DNA of 64,000 nucleotides, taken from Hermatobates lingyangjiaoensis (taxonomy: Eukaryota; Arthropoda; Insecta; Hemiptera; Hermatobatidae). The notes beneath the pieces are model-generated. The model was not told the origin of the DNA and did no database searches. It saw only the letters and a list, made by a program, of their open reading frames with translations. Shown one piece after another: positions 46,848 to 59,600 of the stretch. The stretch lies in the NCBI GenBank assembly GCA_026182355.1, contig JAPFBL010000104.1:1977501-2041500 (forward strand), read 5' to 3'. Position 1 is the stretch's first letter. Each line of letters opens with the position of its first letter. Position numbers and translations under genes: made by a program.

Positions 46848-49800
46848 ACCAAATTCCAAGAAGAAGAAAAAGTGTTTATTAGTACTTGTGGTCAAGAGAA
46901 CAATACCTTATAATAATTATATTTAATAATAAATTAGGGAATGATTTTTTATGATTTTTTTTTCAGAGTAGAAAGTAAAAGCATAGCAGCAGAACTTAAG
47001 AATTTAAACTATGTTCAGTGAAGTTTCACATAAGGGAAAAAGAAAGTAAGATCTAACTGCAATAGAGTTTTTTTGTACTGGACTGGAAATACTGTGAGCT
47101 GTCCTATAGAGGTCTTAGAGAGTTTTGAAACAATACATCTCTGCTCTACTGCTCTTTTAAAAACAGAGATTAATAATATATGAAAAATAAGTTAAACAAC
47201 TTTTACGGAAATCTAAAACTACTAAGAATTAAATGTTGAAATTATTAAAAATACTTAAAAACTGTTTTATGTTTTTAAAGCAGTGCAAGACTCCCATGGA
47301 AATATGATATTAATTTTCTGATCTTACCTAAATTCACAGAAAACAGGAATTTACAACGTTTAATCGAGCATTTAACCCATTCAAATGTTCAATAATAATC
47401 TTGTCAAAAATTTATTATCCAGTAATCTATGAATCACTTATTAAATATTAACTTTTAATGTGATAAATGAACAATAAGTATATTACTGTCGTCAGTTAAG
47501 GAGCACATGGAAATTCAATAGTAGGTAAAACTATCACTAGTTGACTTAAGTAATAATCAACAGTACAAACGACTAAAAATCCTTTAGATAAATCAGTTGT
47601 GAATCAATAACTATTACGTTTATAGATAAACTGGAAAATTAGCTAGCAAATTTATTTATAAAGACCAAAGCAATTACGAATCACGTATGAGTGGCTAACT
47701 TGTCAAAAAGTAATCTTCAGAAGAACATGTTATAAACACTATTAATCTTAAAAAAATAGAATTCGAAATTCTGATGAACAGAGTGTTATTATTTGTCTTC
47801 GTACTTGTATAAAAATTTATCTAAAATGTCACATTTCTATCCATATTTACTAACGACAAATCAAAAGAATTACAAAATAAATGTATGGGACAATATAATA
47901 CAACATTTAAGCGTATTTCATAGAGTAATTCTGCTTTCCGTTTGCACGTTGATATATTATATCGTAATAATTTAATGTTTTTTAAAGCTATCTTTTAACT
48001 GATATCACGTATATATTTACTAACCGCTGTTGAAGAGAAACAGAAGCTTCAACGTTACTTGATTTGACCTGACGTTTTGATTGGCTTATCTCATCGCCTC
48101 ATGTTTACGCCAGCCAGAAGCATTAGGGGTGAACGTGTGATGAGATAATAAGTCGTGTCTCCGTCTTATTGGTTAGAAGACGAGAATCTGTCAGGATCAG
48201 TGGACACTGATTTATGTAGAGTACAGTGGTTAGTAAAGTGCAGCCCACATGTAGTCTCAGCCGGTACAGTATCCTTCGTTTTGCTCCCCAAACCCAGTTA
48301 CAGTTCAAGTACCTCTGCCACCACACTCTCATTACGCCACTGTTAAAAGATAATTCAAACTCCGCATTTAGACTAAATTTTTACTTAAATAAAGGTCAAT
48401 TATATTTTATGGAAAGTATATACAACACATTTGTCAAAATCGAATTTGTAGAACTGTCCTAGGACAAGAGTTTTAAAGACAGTGAACTTAGGTACTTAGT
48501 TTACTATAGTTAACACTAGACTATTAACTAAAGTAATGCTAATAGGAATTCTGCTAACCATCTCTTGACTCATTGTTGAACTCACTCACGATGAACGTAG
48601 TGAACAAAGACTAACTGATGAAAAGAAAATCTTTAGATATATTAAACATACCATAGAGTATTTCACAAAAATATGAAATGACAAAAATACACAAAAAACG
48701 AACAAAAAAAACTAAGAGTATAAAGCATTTTAAATATAATAAATAAATGTTATAAGTAAGAAAAAATGAATTAAAATCTAAACTGAACCAGTGTTAGGCA
48801 CAGGCCCCGTGAATATTCATCTTGAACATATACAAGTTTCGTAGCATTTACTCAATTCTGTTAAAAAATAGTAAGAAATAAATATATTGGTGTATGTAAA
48901 ATATAAAAACACATAACTGAAGAAAGCACTTACTAAGATTGATATCTTGAACAACAATATTTATCGTTTGGATCAGAAGTGAATCAAGAGTAGAAGAGAG
49001 GTGTCAAAGTGTCACGTCAAAAGCGATGCATGTCACTTTTGTAAAGTCTAGAGAAACCAATTTTTTCATATTTTATATTCGTGTATTATTATATATTAAA
49101 ATTGTTATTTTGTAACAAGTGTTTGTCAGAATACGCATTCGTCTTTAAAATTTTAATTTTTTGTTTTAAATGTATAATGCATTTAGTTATTGATTTTTCA
49201 AAATACTATCTGTTTAACATTATTAGTTAGTCATAATGGTTTTTATTCGTTAAATTACAATATTATAATTATATTATAATATTTAATGTCTTCTAAACAA
49301 ATTTTAAAATAAGATTACAACCTGTATTTAAATAAAACGTCATTATAAACTGAGTGTTTATAAAAATTAATATAACTATTTAATAATTACATTAAACGAC
49401 TGTTTAACAAATAAGCAGAAAACAATAAAGTTGTTACCGCTAAACGGAAAACAATGAGTTTTGACGGCCACAGTTATTTTCAAAAACTGATGAAACAAGT
49501 AAAATAATGAAGTTTTCCTTTTGTTTAATACAAATTACACTTTCAGAATTCAGTTAAAACATCAATTAAATAATATATATTTTCGAAATGAAAACAGAAT
49601 ACATGTTGCAGTAAAAATACATGGTAACTGCTTTGTCATGACAGGCTGCTGAAAGAAATCTCAGGATGACACCAGGAAGCCAGCTTTGAGCAGACAAGGC
49701 GGTATGGTGAGACGCATTATGTTAATGGAACATCCATTAAACATTGACATTCAAATAGACATAAAGGGAAATTATTTGGACTGAGTGGCGAGGTGCAATA

Positions 49801-51705
49801 ATAAGAAGCTTCACCGCTCGGCGTGAAGAGGCTCTTAATATTTCATTTCTTGGTCCACCTTCAAAACTGTCATCTTCTAAGCAACACATCAAATACATTA
49901 TGCTCCTCCTTTCAGAGTTGTAATAAATTATAATTTCGTTTCACCTGAAAATGTTGCATCATTATTTCTGATTTTATCTGAATACTTCTGTATCATACTG
50001 AGAGCTTTTAACATATAGCTAGCTCCTCATTTTCCTGCAATCTCCAGTTAAATGAAATTAACAGTGATTATTAATAACAAGCATGAATGATTTTTCGTTA
50101 TTTTCCATAAAGTGGACGTTTTATTCTACGTCTGATCTTTTATTTTCTGGCAATATGGATCAGGTCTAGATAGCTAGTTGTCACAAGCATGTGATCTTTT
50201 AAACTGCGACTTTTATGAGCGAGGGAAACTAAGTCTCCTTATAAAAGGGTGCAGAAAATTGTGTCTCCTTTCTTGTGTGGAGACGTAGTTTTTCTTTTTC
50301 TCATTTTAATAATGTCATTAATAACAGCAACCATCACGTCTTTTGTCTGTTTCTCTGTCGACCTAATCAGAAAGGGAACCATGAGAAAGTTTTTTTTTTA
50401 AAAAAACTTTGCAATTATTTTGAATAATTGTTCCAGCTCGAATTAAAGTACCTTTAAGAAAATTTGTTTTTAATTTGAACAGTTTTTGATTTTTATCCAC
50501 CTTTGTGAGTGAAACTCAGAGTTATTTATTTTTGCAGTCTTCAAGTTTACGTATAAACTATATTTAATTCTCTTTCCATTTTGCCTGTCTTTGTCTTCTT
50601 TCATCAACCCTTGTCTTTTTCTTAATATTTTGTCAGTATTTGTAAATCTGTTGTTATTTTAAATAAGCCATCCTATTCGGATGCTGAGTAGTTCGTTTCA
50701 TAAAACATGGTATTTCGAAATGTTTTATATTCTTTATGTGGCAAGCCCAACAAGCTCATAATTTGGTTTGGTTCATGTTTGTTTCAATTAATGATTGGTA
50801 ACTTTATGAATAGTTTTGTACTTAAAAGTGCAACTTTGATTTACAACTGATGTGTGGTAGTTTCTTGTTTTCGTTGGTGATGTATTCAATCTTAAGCCTC
50901 ATACCATAATATATAATATTATATAATATTATCATGTACTGTACCATGTTGTGATAACAATAATACTCAGGTATTTAATTTGTTCACTCGTTTTAGTGGT
51001 TATTGTTACCCTACAATTGAGACACTTATAACTAGTCTTCTTCTCCTTCCCATATATGCATTTTTTTTAAATAGTCTACTATTTAAAATTATTGTATTTT
51101 TCTTCGCTAAATTAGTGATTGAAAAAGTATTTTTTTATCTCGAAATGACTGTTTGCTGTGGTTATTTTTTATAACCAGGTTACTTTTGTTTAAAAGGTAA
51201 CTACTCCACAGTGTTTTCTAATGCTGTGCTAGTAAAATGTAGTGTTGCGGGAATAATTGCAGATTTATGCCTGCAATGTGACTCCATTGCGTTCACATAA
51301 GCAGAAAGTTATGTTTAAGAAGGAATAAAGCATGAACCTGCCTATATGATGACTGAAATTATTTTAAACAAAAGCTAATTTCTTATTATTGAAGGATTAT
51401 GTACAAAATAATGTTTCTTTAAAAGATTATTGAAAGTTCCCAACAAAGTCTAAAATAAGTTTGAAATTTCAGTTACTGATAAATATATGAATATTTTTCG
51501 AAGTCAGTAAAGATTAAAGAAGGTCCACGTAGCTTGAAGGTATCATATTCAAACAACCTGGTGTAAACGTGGATTGGGACAGATTGAGTCAGATAGAATT
51601 ATATCGTTGTTTTAATTCCACAGAATTGGTTAGTAAAAATTATCAAGGAATACACCTTGTATCCTATATTTCTTCATAGATACGGCTGTTTTGAAGTTTT
51701 TTCAT

Positions 51706-51708
<3 letters not shown>
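46848..51708. other. AT-rich DNA; one promoter-like GC patch
   Basis: The patch 48040-48345 is much less AT-rich and has inverted CCAAT motifs (see findings). Otherwise there is nothing. Confidence 0.35.

Positions 51709-51737
<29 letters not shown>
51709..51737. repeat. (TA)n microsatellite at end of Penelope stub
   Basis: TA run that, on the minus strand, follows the decayed N-terminal stub. Confidence 0.95.
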
Positions 51738-51740
<3 letters not shown>

Positions 51741-51869
51741 TGGCAAACTTGAAAGTTTGCAGAAACTTGCTTCTTGATGTTTCTCTCTCTTCCTGAATTG
51801 CATCTTAGCAATTTTGCATCTAATTTTGTTATTGCATCTTAAATAGATAGCATACTTCCTACAGTCAAC
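51738..51869 (-). pseudogene. Penelope-like element, decayed N-terminal stub
   Basis: Follows the hammerhead on the minus strand from the ATG within CATG. It reads MLTVGSMLSI, a stop, then DAITKLDAKLLRCNSGREKH and ends LSSLPPI before the TA run. Protein similarity to the other stubs is weak. The assignment rests on the identical order C-terminus, ribozyme, ATG, stub, (TA)n. Confidence 0.4.
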
Positions 51870-51890
51870 ATGTTTCAACTCTTTCCTAAG
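51866..51890 (-). ncRNA. degenerate hammerhead module (CATG family)
   Basis: Minus strand: CTTAGGA (one change from CUGANGA), a tiny stem II AA/TT, GAAA, the palindrome CATG, TT, GAC. Lies 17 bases after the end of the Penelope C-terminal frame. Confidence 0.5.
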
Positions 51891-51906
51891 GATTAATGTT
51901 GCTTGT

Positions 51907-52188
51907 TCAAAGCTGAGCTGAGTGACCTAAATAGTCGCTGATAGTACCTGGGCCGGGTCTATTTTGGCCTCGTGTTCCAAATAATTCCAAATTTTTATTG
52001 CTATTTCCTAACTGAATATTTATATGTGGTTTCATTTTCTGTGTACATAAAGCTTCAATAGTTTTATGTCTGTGATGATCTCTTTCTTTTTCAATTATTT
52101 TGGTACCTGCTACAATAAGGTCTCTTATTAATTTGGTCTCGAGAATTTGGCCCATGTGTTTTTTGGGAACTCTAGACATCACATGCAT
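51907..52188 (-). pseudogene. Penelope-like element, polyprotein C-terminus
   Basis: Open for 93 codons on the minus strand: KKHMGQILETKLIRDLIVAG, then KIIEKERDHHRHKTIEALCT, QKMKPHINIQLGNSNKNLEL and FGTRGQ. The blocks KII-KERDH--KTIEAL and KP-INIQ match the end of the GIY-YIG region and tail of Penelope-like polyproteins, and pair with 8943-9161 (KIIAKERNH--HILEAL, INIQ). The reverse transcriptase piece of what seems the same element lies next door on the opposite strand, so the element has been inverted internally. An open frame without stops over this length suggests it is not very old. Confidence 0.72.
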
Positions 52189-52405
52189 TGTGAGTTTCTT
52201 TAACAGGATGTAGTGGCTACTGCAATGTACGTATGTTTTCGGTTTTCATAGTCAACTTAGGTTCATGTACTTTCATTCACTAGATTTGTTTCTATGAATG
52301 GAGTGCTCTTTGTTTGGTTATTGTTTTTCGTAAATAAACAGCTGGTGGTGGGGAATTCTGTTAGTACGTAATAAGATAAACTTTGCTTGTTTGTGACAAA
52401 TAAAG
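52189..52405. other. Penelope interior or junction
   Basis: Sequence between two oppositely oriented Penelope pieces. The inversion junction must lie here. Confidence 0.4.
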
Positions 52406-52678
52406 TTGTTTGTTACAATCATAGACAGATGCATGTATTTACAGATGGATAGAGTTGCCACAGGGTCTCCTCTGGGAGTGATATTCGCCAATGACTACAT
52501 ATGTCATATTGAAACCAATACAATGTTTAACAGACCGGATATCAAAACAATAGTCTATTGTAGATACGCGGATAACTGCTTCATAATATCAAAGAGTATA
52601 AACGACACAGAAACCTTAAAAAAGCAGAAGGGTTCTGTTAAAAAAATTTCTGATTTTCTCGCTGTGGTTTAGACTTTA
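52406..52678 (+). pseudogene. Penelope-like element, reverse transcriptase fragment
   Basis: The frame reads YLQMDRVATGSPLGVIFAND, YICHIE and then TIVYCRYADNCFIISKSIN. It contains the reverse transcriptase block 'LQ-DGVAMGSPLG---AN' and the catalytic box, normally YVDD, preceded by YCR as in Penelope-like enzymes. Here the box is YADN, so the second catalytic aspartate is lost and the G of DGVAMG is also changed. Similarity fades after 52680 in several frames (IDGKHKTKTSTHD). Residues upstream of the fingers are absent. It is dead and faces away from the C-terminal piece at 51907-52188. Confidence 0.75.
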
Positions 52679-54234
52679 CTTTTTATTTCAATTGCCTACT
52701 GTGAGTTCTTGTTAACAACTAAAGGTATAGACGGGAAACACAAAACTAAGACAAGCACTCATGATTTTTTGTATTACTTCAACTTCAGGAGGGAATCAAA
52801 GTAAAAACACAAGGTTTTACACTTCAGCCTTATTTTTTATTTTTTTTTTTTTAGAATACGTCTTGAAGTAGAAATTATAATGACTGTGAAACTTGTATGA
52901 GATGTGGAGACTAAGAGACTACAAATAAATACAGCTTTGGCTTACTTATGATTGCAGTGATTTTTATCATGGATTCATGTAGTACGAGTTTCAAAAATAT
53001 AATTAAAACAGTTCGTTACTTATGATTGTAAACTTAGACTTAGCTTTCCAGCAAATAAACACTTATATTAAATAGTTACTAACAACTGTCATGGACAGGA
53101 TAAAAATACCGATGTTCCTATTTATGCACCTTATGAATTAACTAAATCTTGTTGAAATATCTATTGTACTATTCATATCTATGAGGAGTTTCCTCACAGA
53201 GTTTTCGGTTCATTTCAATTCTTCTGTTATTTTTACAAAAATTGGAAAATTCTTTTCACTGAGCGATACAAAATAAATAACTAAATGCTTTTAAAAAAAT
53301 ACGCAGAGAAAACTGTTTTGAATTGACGAAGCACATATGCTGCAATGTTAGAGTAAATACACAACTTGCTTTTGTAATAACACATCTTTCTCTCCAGTTG
53401 AAAGGAATATTGTTACCTGACAGTCAGTTTTCACATAAAGCACTTCAATTACAGATGCAAATGTTTACTTTTTATTATTTTAAATATTGGAAAGAATGTA
53501 GTTAGGCAGAGATAAAACCTAGAATCATACACACACTGTGTCCACAAAACCCACAGAGGACATTAAACCCTCAAAACAGAAGTGCAGCATGATATTAATT
53601 AAAATCCCACAGAATGTATTCAGTTTGTTTGAAAAATAAATTAACTTCACAGACCATACGCATATAAGAAATTGATATCACTAGCTAACATAGAACTGAG
53701 GAATGGTTATGCCAATTTCTAAATATACTGGAATGATCTAGACTAGATACCGTAAGTACGCCTTTTCCTAGATAATATCGACCCCTAGGCTTTCCACAAT
53801 AAAAATCTGGAGTGGCCTACACTCTACTTTACTATAAGTAACTTAATGTCAAATTTCTTGAGTATATAAAATATAACGTCTCATTTAAGCATAACATAAA
53901 TATCTAAATGGGATATAATTACTAGCATTTCATTCGTGAGGTAGTACAGATAGTGATTGAAGGACATATCAATTTATAAGCTTATTTTTGTACATCACAA
54001 ATAATTTATTATTTGCAAATAATTTCATTAATATAACTACAGCAGTAAAAACATTTTTGAAAAACCAAAGTGAACATTTCTTGAAACGAAATATTATCCT
54101 ACAAGAGAGCATGGCTTTTGTTCAAATAGCCAGTGGATTTCTTACATCGTTTACTTGACATCCTTCTACATTGAATATTAAAGTAAAAATTTCAAATTTA
54201 AAACAGGAAAATACCCTTTTTTTTCTCTGAAAAA
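52679..54234. other. AT-rich DNA, nothing recognised
   Basis: The first 120 bases may still be Penelope-derived. The rest has no signal. Confidence 0.4.
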
Positions 54235-55498
54235 CATCTTAAACTGCGAAGAAAATGTTGTTTTAAGGTGATTTGTTAATTAAAGATGTACGATAATTAC
54301 ATTTATTAATCTCTAAACGAAAGATTCAGATTATGAATTATCATTTACATTTTTGGTCTTATATAGAATTATCATACTGGGAATTTTAATCTTTCAAATA
54401 ACAATAATAATAAGCTTCTTAGTATTTAATAAGATCATTTTCCTTTCCCTTTGTCAAATAACATATATACGAATTTTTTTTTAATGAGTGGTATCATTTT
54501 CCTGCACAATATTATTCCTCTTACATCTCATATAATTCAATAAACAATTTAAACAGTTCCTTTATAAAATCAATTTTATCTCAGTGGATTCGCTCAAAAA
54601 ATTTCTAAGTCAATGTAAACAATGTAAAAAAATACAAAAAATTCGACAAGTATAGCAGGTGATCTCTTAGTCTAGAGTAAACAAAGAGTTTTTATATCGT
54701 TATTGCTCTTTCCAAGTGTAATTGAAACTTCATGATTTTTTTTTTATGAATTGCTAATTTTTTGTTCCATTTTTGGTCAAATTTTCATTATTTTTTAACG
54801 AGCCGTTTAGCGTCAAAAAAAACATTTTCTGAAAACACAAATCGTACTGTAACGCCCCTTTAGCGAATGTAATTTTTTGAAAAAAATATCTCAATTCATT
54901 CTCCACATAATGTTCTATTTTTAGGCATAGTTTCATTTTGATCCATCAAACCGTATGGCTTGTATCGCTCTCACAAGGTTTGAGATTGAATTATAAGTCA
55001 AAATTTGTACATTTTATTGAAAAAAAAATATTTCCTGTAGTTTTATTATTCTGAATATATTTTTTGTTTGTTGCATTTAAAACTTTCAAAGATAATGTCA
55101 AAATTTCAAAACTCTAGGGTTATTAGTTTAGGAGAAATAAATGTTTAAAGAAAAACGGTTTTTGGCAAAAAAAGTGACTTTCCCATCATGCATAATTCTT
55201 CCCAAACAATAGGGATCTTCGTCTTTATGAGGCCCATTTTTGTGTAAAATATCAACTTAATCCATCAAAGATTCTGGACCGTAGCGTGGTAACAAGCAAT
55301 GCTAACACACGCACCCACCCACACACGCACCCAAACACCCACCCACACACGCACCCACCCACCCACCCACACACACACAGACATCATCGTAAAAACCTTA
55401 TAAAACGACTTCTGGGACCTCAAAACATGTAATTCCGTCAAAATCTCGAGATCGAATTTTTTCACGATCACTATACTTTACTTATAGTAAAGTAAAAA
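54235..55498. repeat. 1.26-kb tandem duplication, unit 1
   Basis: Begins CATCTTAAACTGCGAAG and ends with the palindrome TACTTTACTTATAGTAAAGTA (55474-55494). It is repeated at once at 55499-56692. Conserved blocks include ACTGTAACGCCCCTTTAGCG and CCCATCATGCATAATTC. A (CACCCA/CACA)n tract lies at 55303-55380. No coding sequence. Confidence 0.85.
55303..55380. repeat. (CACCCA/CACA)n tract
   Basis: Mixed CA and CACCCA repeats. The equivalent tract in unit 2 is at 56537-56578 and is shorter. Confidence 0.9.
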
Positions 55499-56692
55499 CA
55501 TCATAAACAGCTAAGTAAATGTTGTTTAAAGGTGATTTATTATTAAAGATATACGATAATTACATTTATTAATCTCTAAACGAAAGATTTCAATTTTGAA
55601 TTATCTTTTACATTTTTGGTTTTTTACAGAATTATTATACTTTGAATTTTATGGCTTCTTAGTATTTAATAAGATCATTTTCCTTCCCCTTTGTCAAATA
55701 ACATATATACAAATTTTTTCTGAGTGTGTAATCATTTTCCTGCACAATATTATTCCTCTTACATCTCATATAAGTTAATAAACAATTTAAATTGTTCCAT
55801 TATAAATATCAATTTTATCTCAGTGGAATCGCTCAAAAAATTTCTAAGTCAATGTAAACAATGAAACAAAATATAAAAAATTCGACAAGTATAGCAGGTC
55901 ATCTCTTAGTCTAAGATAAACAAACAGTTTTTATAGCGTTATTGCTCTTTCCCATAATTGAAACTTCAGGATTTTTTTTTTATGAATTGCTAATTTTTTG
56001 TTGCATTTTTGGTCAAATTTTCATTATTTTTAAATGATCCGTTTAGCGTCAAAAAAACATTTTCTGAAAACAGAAATCGTACTGTAACGCCCCTTTAGCG
56101 AATGTAATTTTGAAAAAAAATATTTCAATTCATTCTACACATAATGTTCTATTTATAGGCATAGTTTCATTCTTGTCCGTCAAACAGTATGGCTTGTATC
56201 GCTCTCACAAGGTTTTAGATTGAATTATAAGTCAAAATTTGTACATTTTATTGAAGAAAAAATATTTCCTGTTGATTTAAAATTCTGAATATATTTTTCG
56301 TTTGTTCCATTAGTAACTTCAAAGATAATGTCAAAATTTCAAAACTCTAGGGTTATCAGGGAGAAATATATGTTTTAAAAAAAACGGTTTTTGGCAAAAA
56401 AAGTGACTTTCCCATCATGCATAATTCTTCCCAAACAATAGGGATCTTCGTCTTTATGGGGCCCATTTTTGTGTAAAATATCAACTTGATCCATCAAAGA
56501 TTCTGGACCGTAGCGTGGTAACAAGCAATGCTAACACACTCACCCATCCACCCACCCACACACACACACACACACAGACATCATCGTAAAAACGTCATAA
56601 AACGACTTCTGGGACCTCAAAACATGTAATTCCGTCAAAATCTGGAGATCGAATTTTTTCACTATCACTATACTCTACTTATAGTAAAGTAA
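55499..56692. repeat. 1.2-kb tandem duplication, unit 2
   Basis: Aligns with unit 1 throughout, with about ten percent difference, mostly small indels plus a shorter CA-rich tract. It ends at the same AGTAAAGTA palindrome near 56675-56692, so the palindrome marks both boundaries. Confidence 0.85.
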
Positions 56693-59600
56693 TAATAACT
56701 ATATTCACTTTTAAAGTTGATTTATTTGTTTAAATAGTAGTATATGTTTTTCGTAATTATTATTTTTAATTTTCTTAACTTAATTTTTATTAAGTAGAAA
56801 TAGAATCAAAGTTATCAGGACTTGGTCAGTTCTTCAAGTTCAAATCAAACCCTCAATGCTGATTGTTTGGTTTTTATTTCATTCCTCTTCCCTAGACCTA
56901 CAAAACAGAGGAAATATAAGAAATAATACAAACAATCAACAATCAAACGTAGGTAAAAAGCACAACAAATTACCACATGGAAATACAGTAGCAATTTCTG
57001 GTAATAAGAAGTGAGAGGACTCAACAGAAGTATAAAAGTTTGAAACAAAAACCTGAACTATTACATTAGGGATTTTGCTGAAACACGTCCTCGTTGTCCG
57101 ACTAATTTTTTGGAAATTGTCAGTAGTCAAGAAAACAATTTAAAATGGACCAGTTCGGAAACTGGTTGAAAGGGCGGGAATCCATAGGAGGTAATACGAC
57201 ATGTTTCTGTAGTAACATTATTTCAACCTCTGTGGTACCAACAATAATGTTTCATTTTATATCTATATAAATAAAAAAAAGGTTTTTTCTGTACATTGCT
57301 TAGAACTGTCTCATTTCAAGTTATCTTTACGTCTCATACATAAGAGAAACCGAATCTATCCTTAGAAAAATTTCTGTCAATCGGTTTGTCAGTGTGTTAG
57401 CAAAATGTAATCACAAGTAAACTAAGCTACCATAAAACATAGCGAGCTAAAACCTTCAAAGTAGGTTTCTGTATATCTAATTTAAAATCTAAGCTTTAAA
57501 TGGATTAGAATCTAACCGTAGAAACGAGTTTATAGACTTTTAACCTGTCTTGGGCTAACTTCACAGACATGTTTAGTTTGAAAATATACAGGTATAGCAA
57601 GTATGTATTGTTAGTTGATTTCAATTTCATTTGCATTTAAGCTCCAAGCCAGATATAATAGTTCGAGATCACCACATGAACACCAAATAATAATTTGGAA
57701 ATACCACGTATCATCTCTGAATTTTTGTAAAATACCCGTCAATGACGCGTAATCTCCTAGTGTTTTATAAGGTAGGTATACATAAACTAGATTTGTAACA
57801 CTCATTGAATATTATTTTTAAATAAGTCAATTAAAGCAATAAAACAAATCAACAATGTTATTTGACGGGTTATCAATGTGGAGAAGTTCAGTTTTTATAA
57901 TTCACTATATTGTCAATTTGATTTGGTTTTAATTTAAGGTGGATTATAAAAAAATAACAAGTTGGTTATAGGTGCTATGGACATTATAGAAATGAGAGGT
58001 ACTTCTGCGAAGACAATTAAATCCTAAACATGAAATGGAATTTAGAACCAACAATGGGATACACAATATTACAAGCATGGCCACAAAGCGAACGAGTTTA
58101 ATTAGATTCGAGCCAACCTAATAACATGTTACAATAACCAATGAATGCAAGTGTATTATGATTGATACTCGTAGAATTGACACATGTAAGCAAATGATGG
58201 ATTATTGATTATTTATGAGTTAGACGTCACATTTACACAATAACGACATTAAAATAAAAACAAAAAAACTAAATGGATGTAAAGTTGAGTGTAGGCTCAA
58301 AAAACTGTCTTCGAGATATTGATTCTACACAAATAAAAATGATTGCGGAAGATTATGAAATGCACTCTTGGTTTCTATGTATCAACACCATCTTCTCCTT
58401 GGCATTTCCTAGGATTAAATGACAGCAATCCAGTTTTGAGTTACTGTGTAAGTGGGAGGATTATGAGGTGTCCCTAGGCTTTTGCAATTCCAATCTCTCA
58501 AGAAGCTCTTTTATGTATTATACTAGCATAGGTTATAAAATTGGCCCCCTCAGTATAATCATTATATTAGACAGTTGTTATAAACGTTTCTAACTAATTA
58601 ACTTTGTCAAAGTATCAACTACAAACTGAACGAGCTTTAAACTCAATGGCTACGAGCAAAAGTTGGGTACTAATCAAATTCACTTCCATCTTCAATTCAG
58701 TAATATCTATAGTTAAATCTCTTATAATATCACAATATTAACTGATAAACCATATATTTAAAGTTAGTTTTTACATTACTTTAACAGCTATAAAACCTTC
58801 AACAGATTTATCTGAGAACAAAATAACACCTATGTCCTTATTTACAATAACAATCGCTGCTTTTTATTTTGCAAGTATCCTTCCCCTTTTAGATTTTAAA
58901 ATTCGGATATAAGATTTTAAAATCAGATGGAAACCAGGAATGGAATTAGAACAATCATAGTATTCTAGTCATAATAGCATATCATCAGAGTATCTTGAAA
59001 AATAGTTTGTAAAGTTTGTGCTAGCAGGATTAGACTTTCTCATGTTACTCTGTACAGAGTGGATAAAAGAATTACTAAAGTTGTGTTATTACTCAAACTA
59101 CTTACTGACTGCAATTCATGACGTGTTTTTACAATCCATTGACCTATAATTAATTTTATTGCAATTAGATCCCATCATTATAAATTTATAGTTAACTGCA
59201 ATAACCTGCAGTTAAATCAGAACAGTACAGAAGTTTATTTGGCCAGTGTATTATTTAAGTGCAATCAACCCAAATTACGGCAGAGTCCAGGACATGATAA
59301 ACACTTCAATAATGTAGCGCCTACCATACCAACAAGTACCTGAGCAGGGATTCACAAGTCCATGTAATAGACACACCACCATGAAACAAGTATGAAAAGT
59401 ACTCCCACCCTGATAATACAATCTGTCCTTTAATGTGTCCTGTTACTACTCCCTGTTCTATGAAAATAAAAGTAATTATATTTTACTTTCTTGAAATGAT
59501 CAGATTTGTTTTTAAATATGTGATCTCCAACTGTTCATTTCATAATTGGTTATATTTTCTACTTTAGTCATTTGAGTTTTTATATTTCTGACATGTTATT

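Noticed and set aside
57165..57215. GAAACATGTCG on the minus strand as hammerhead
   Set aside because: The 3' half fits the CATG family, but upstream CAGAGGT is not CUGANGA and stem II is not formed.
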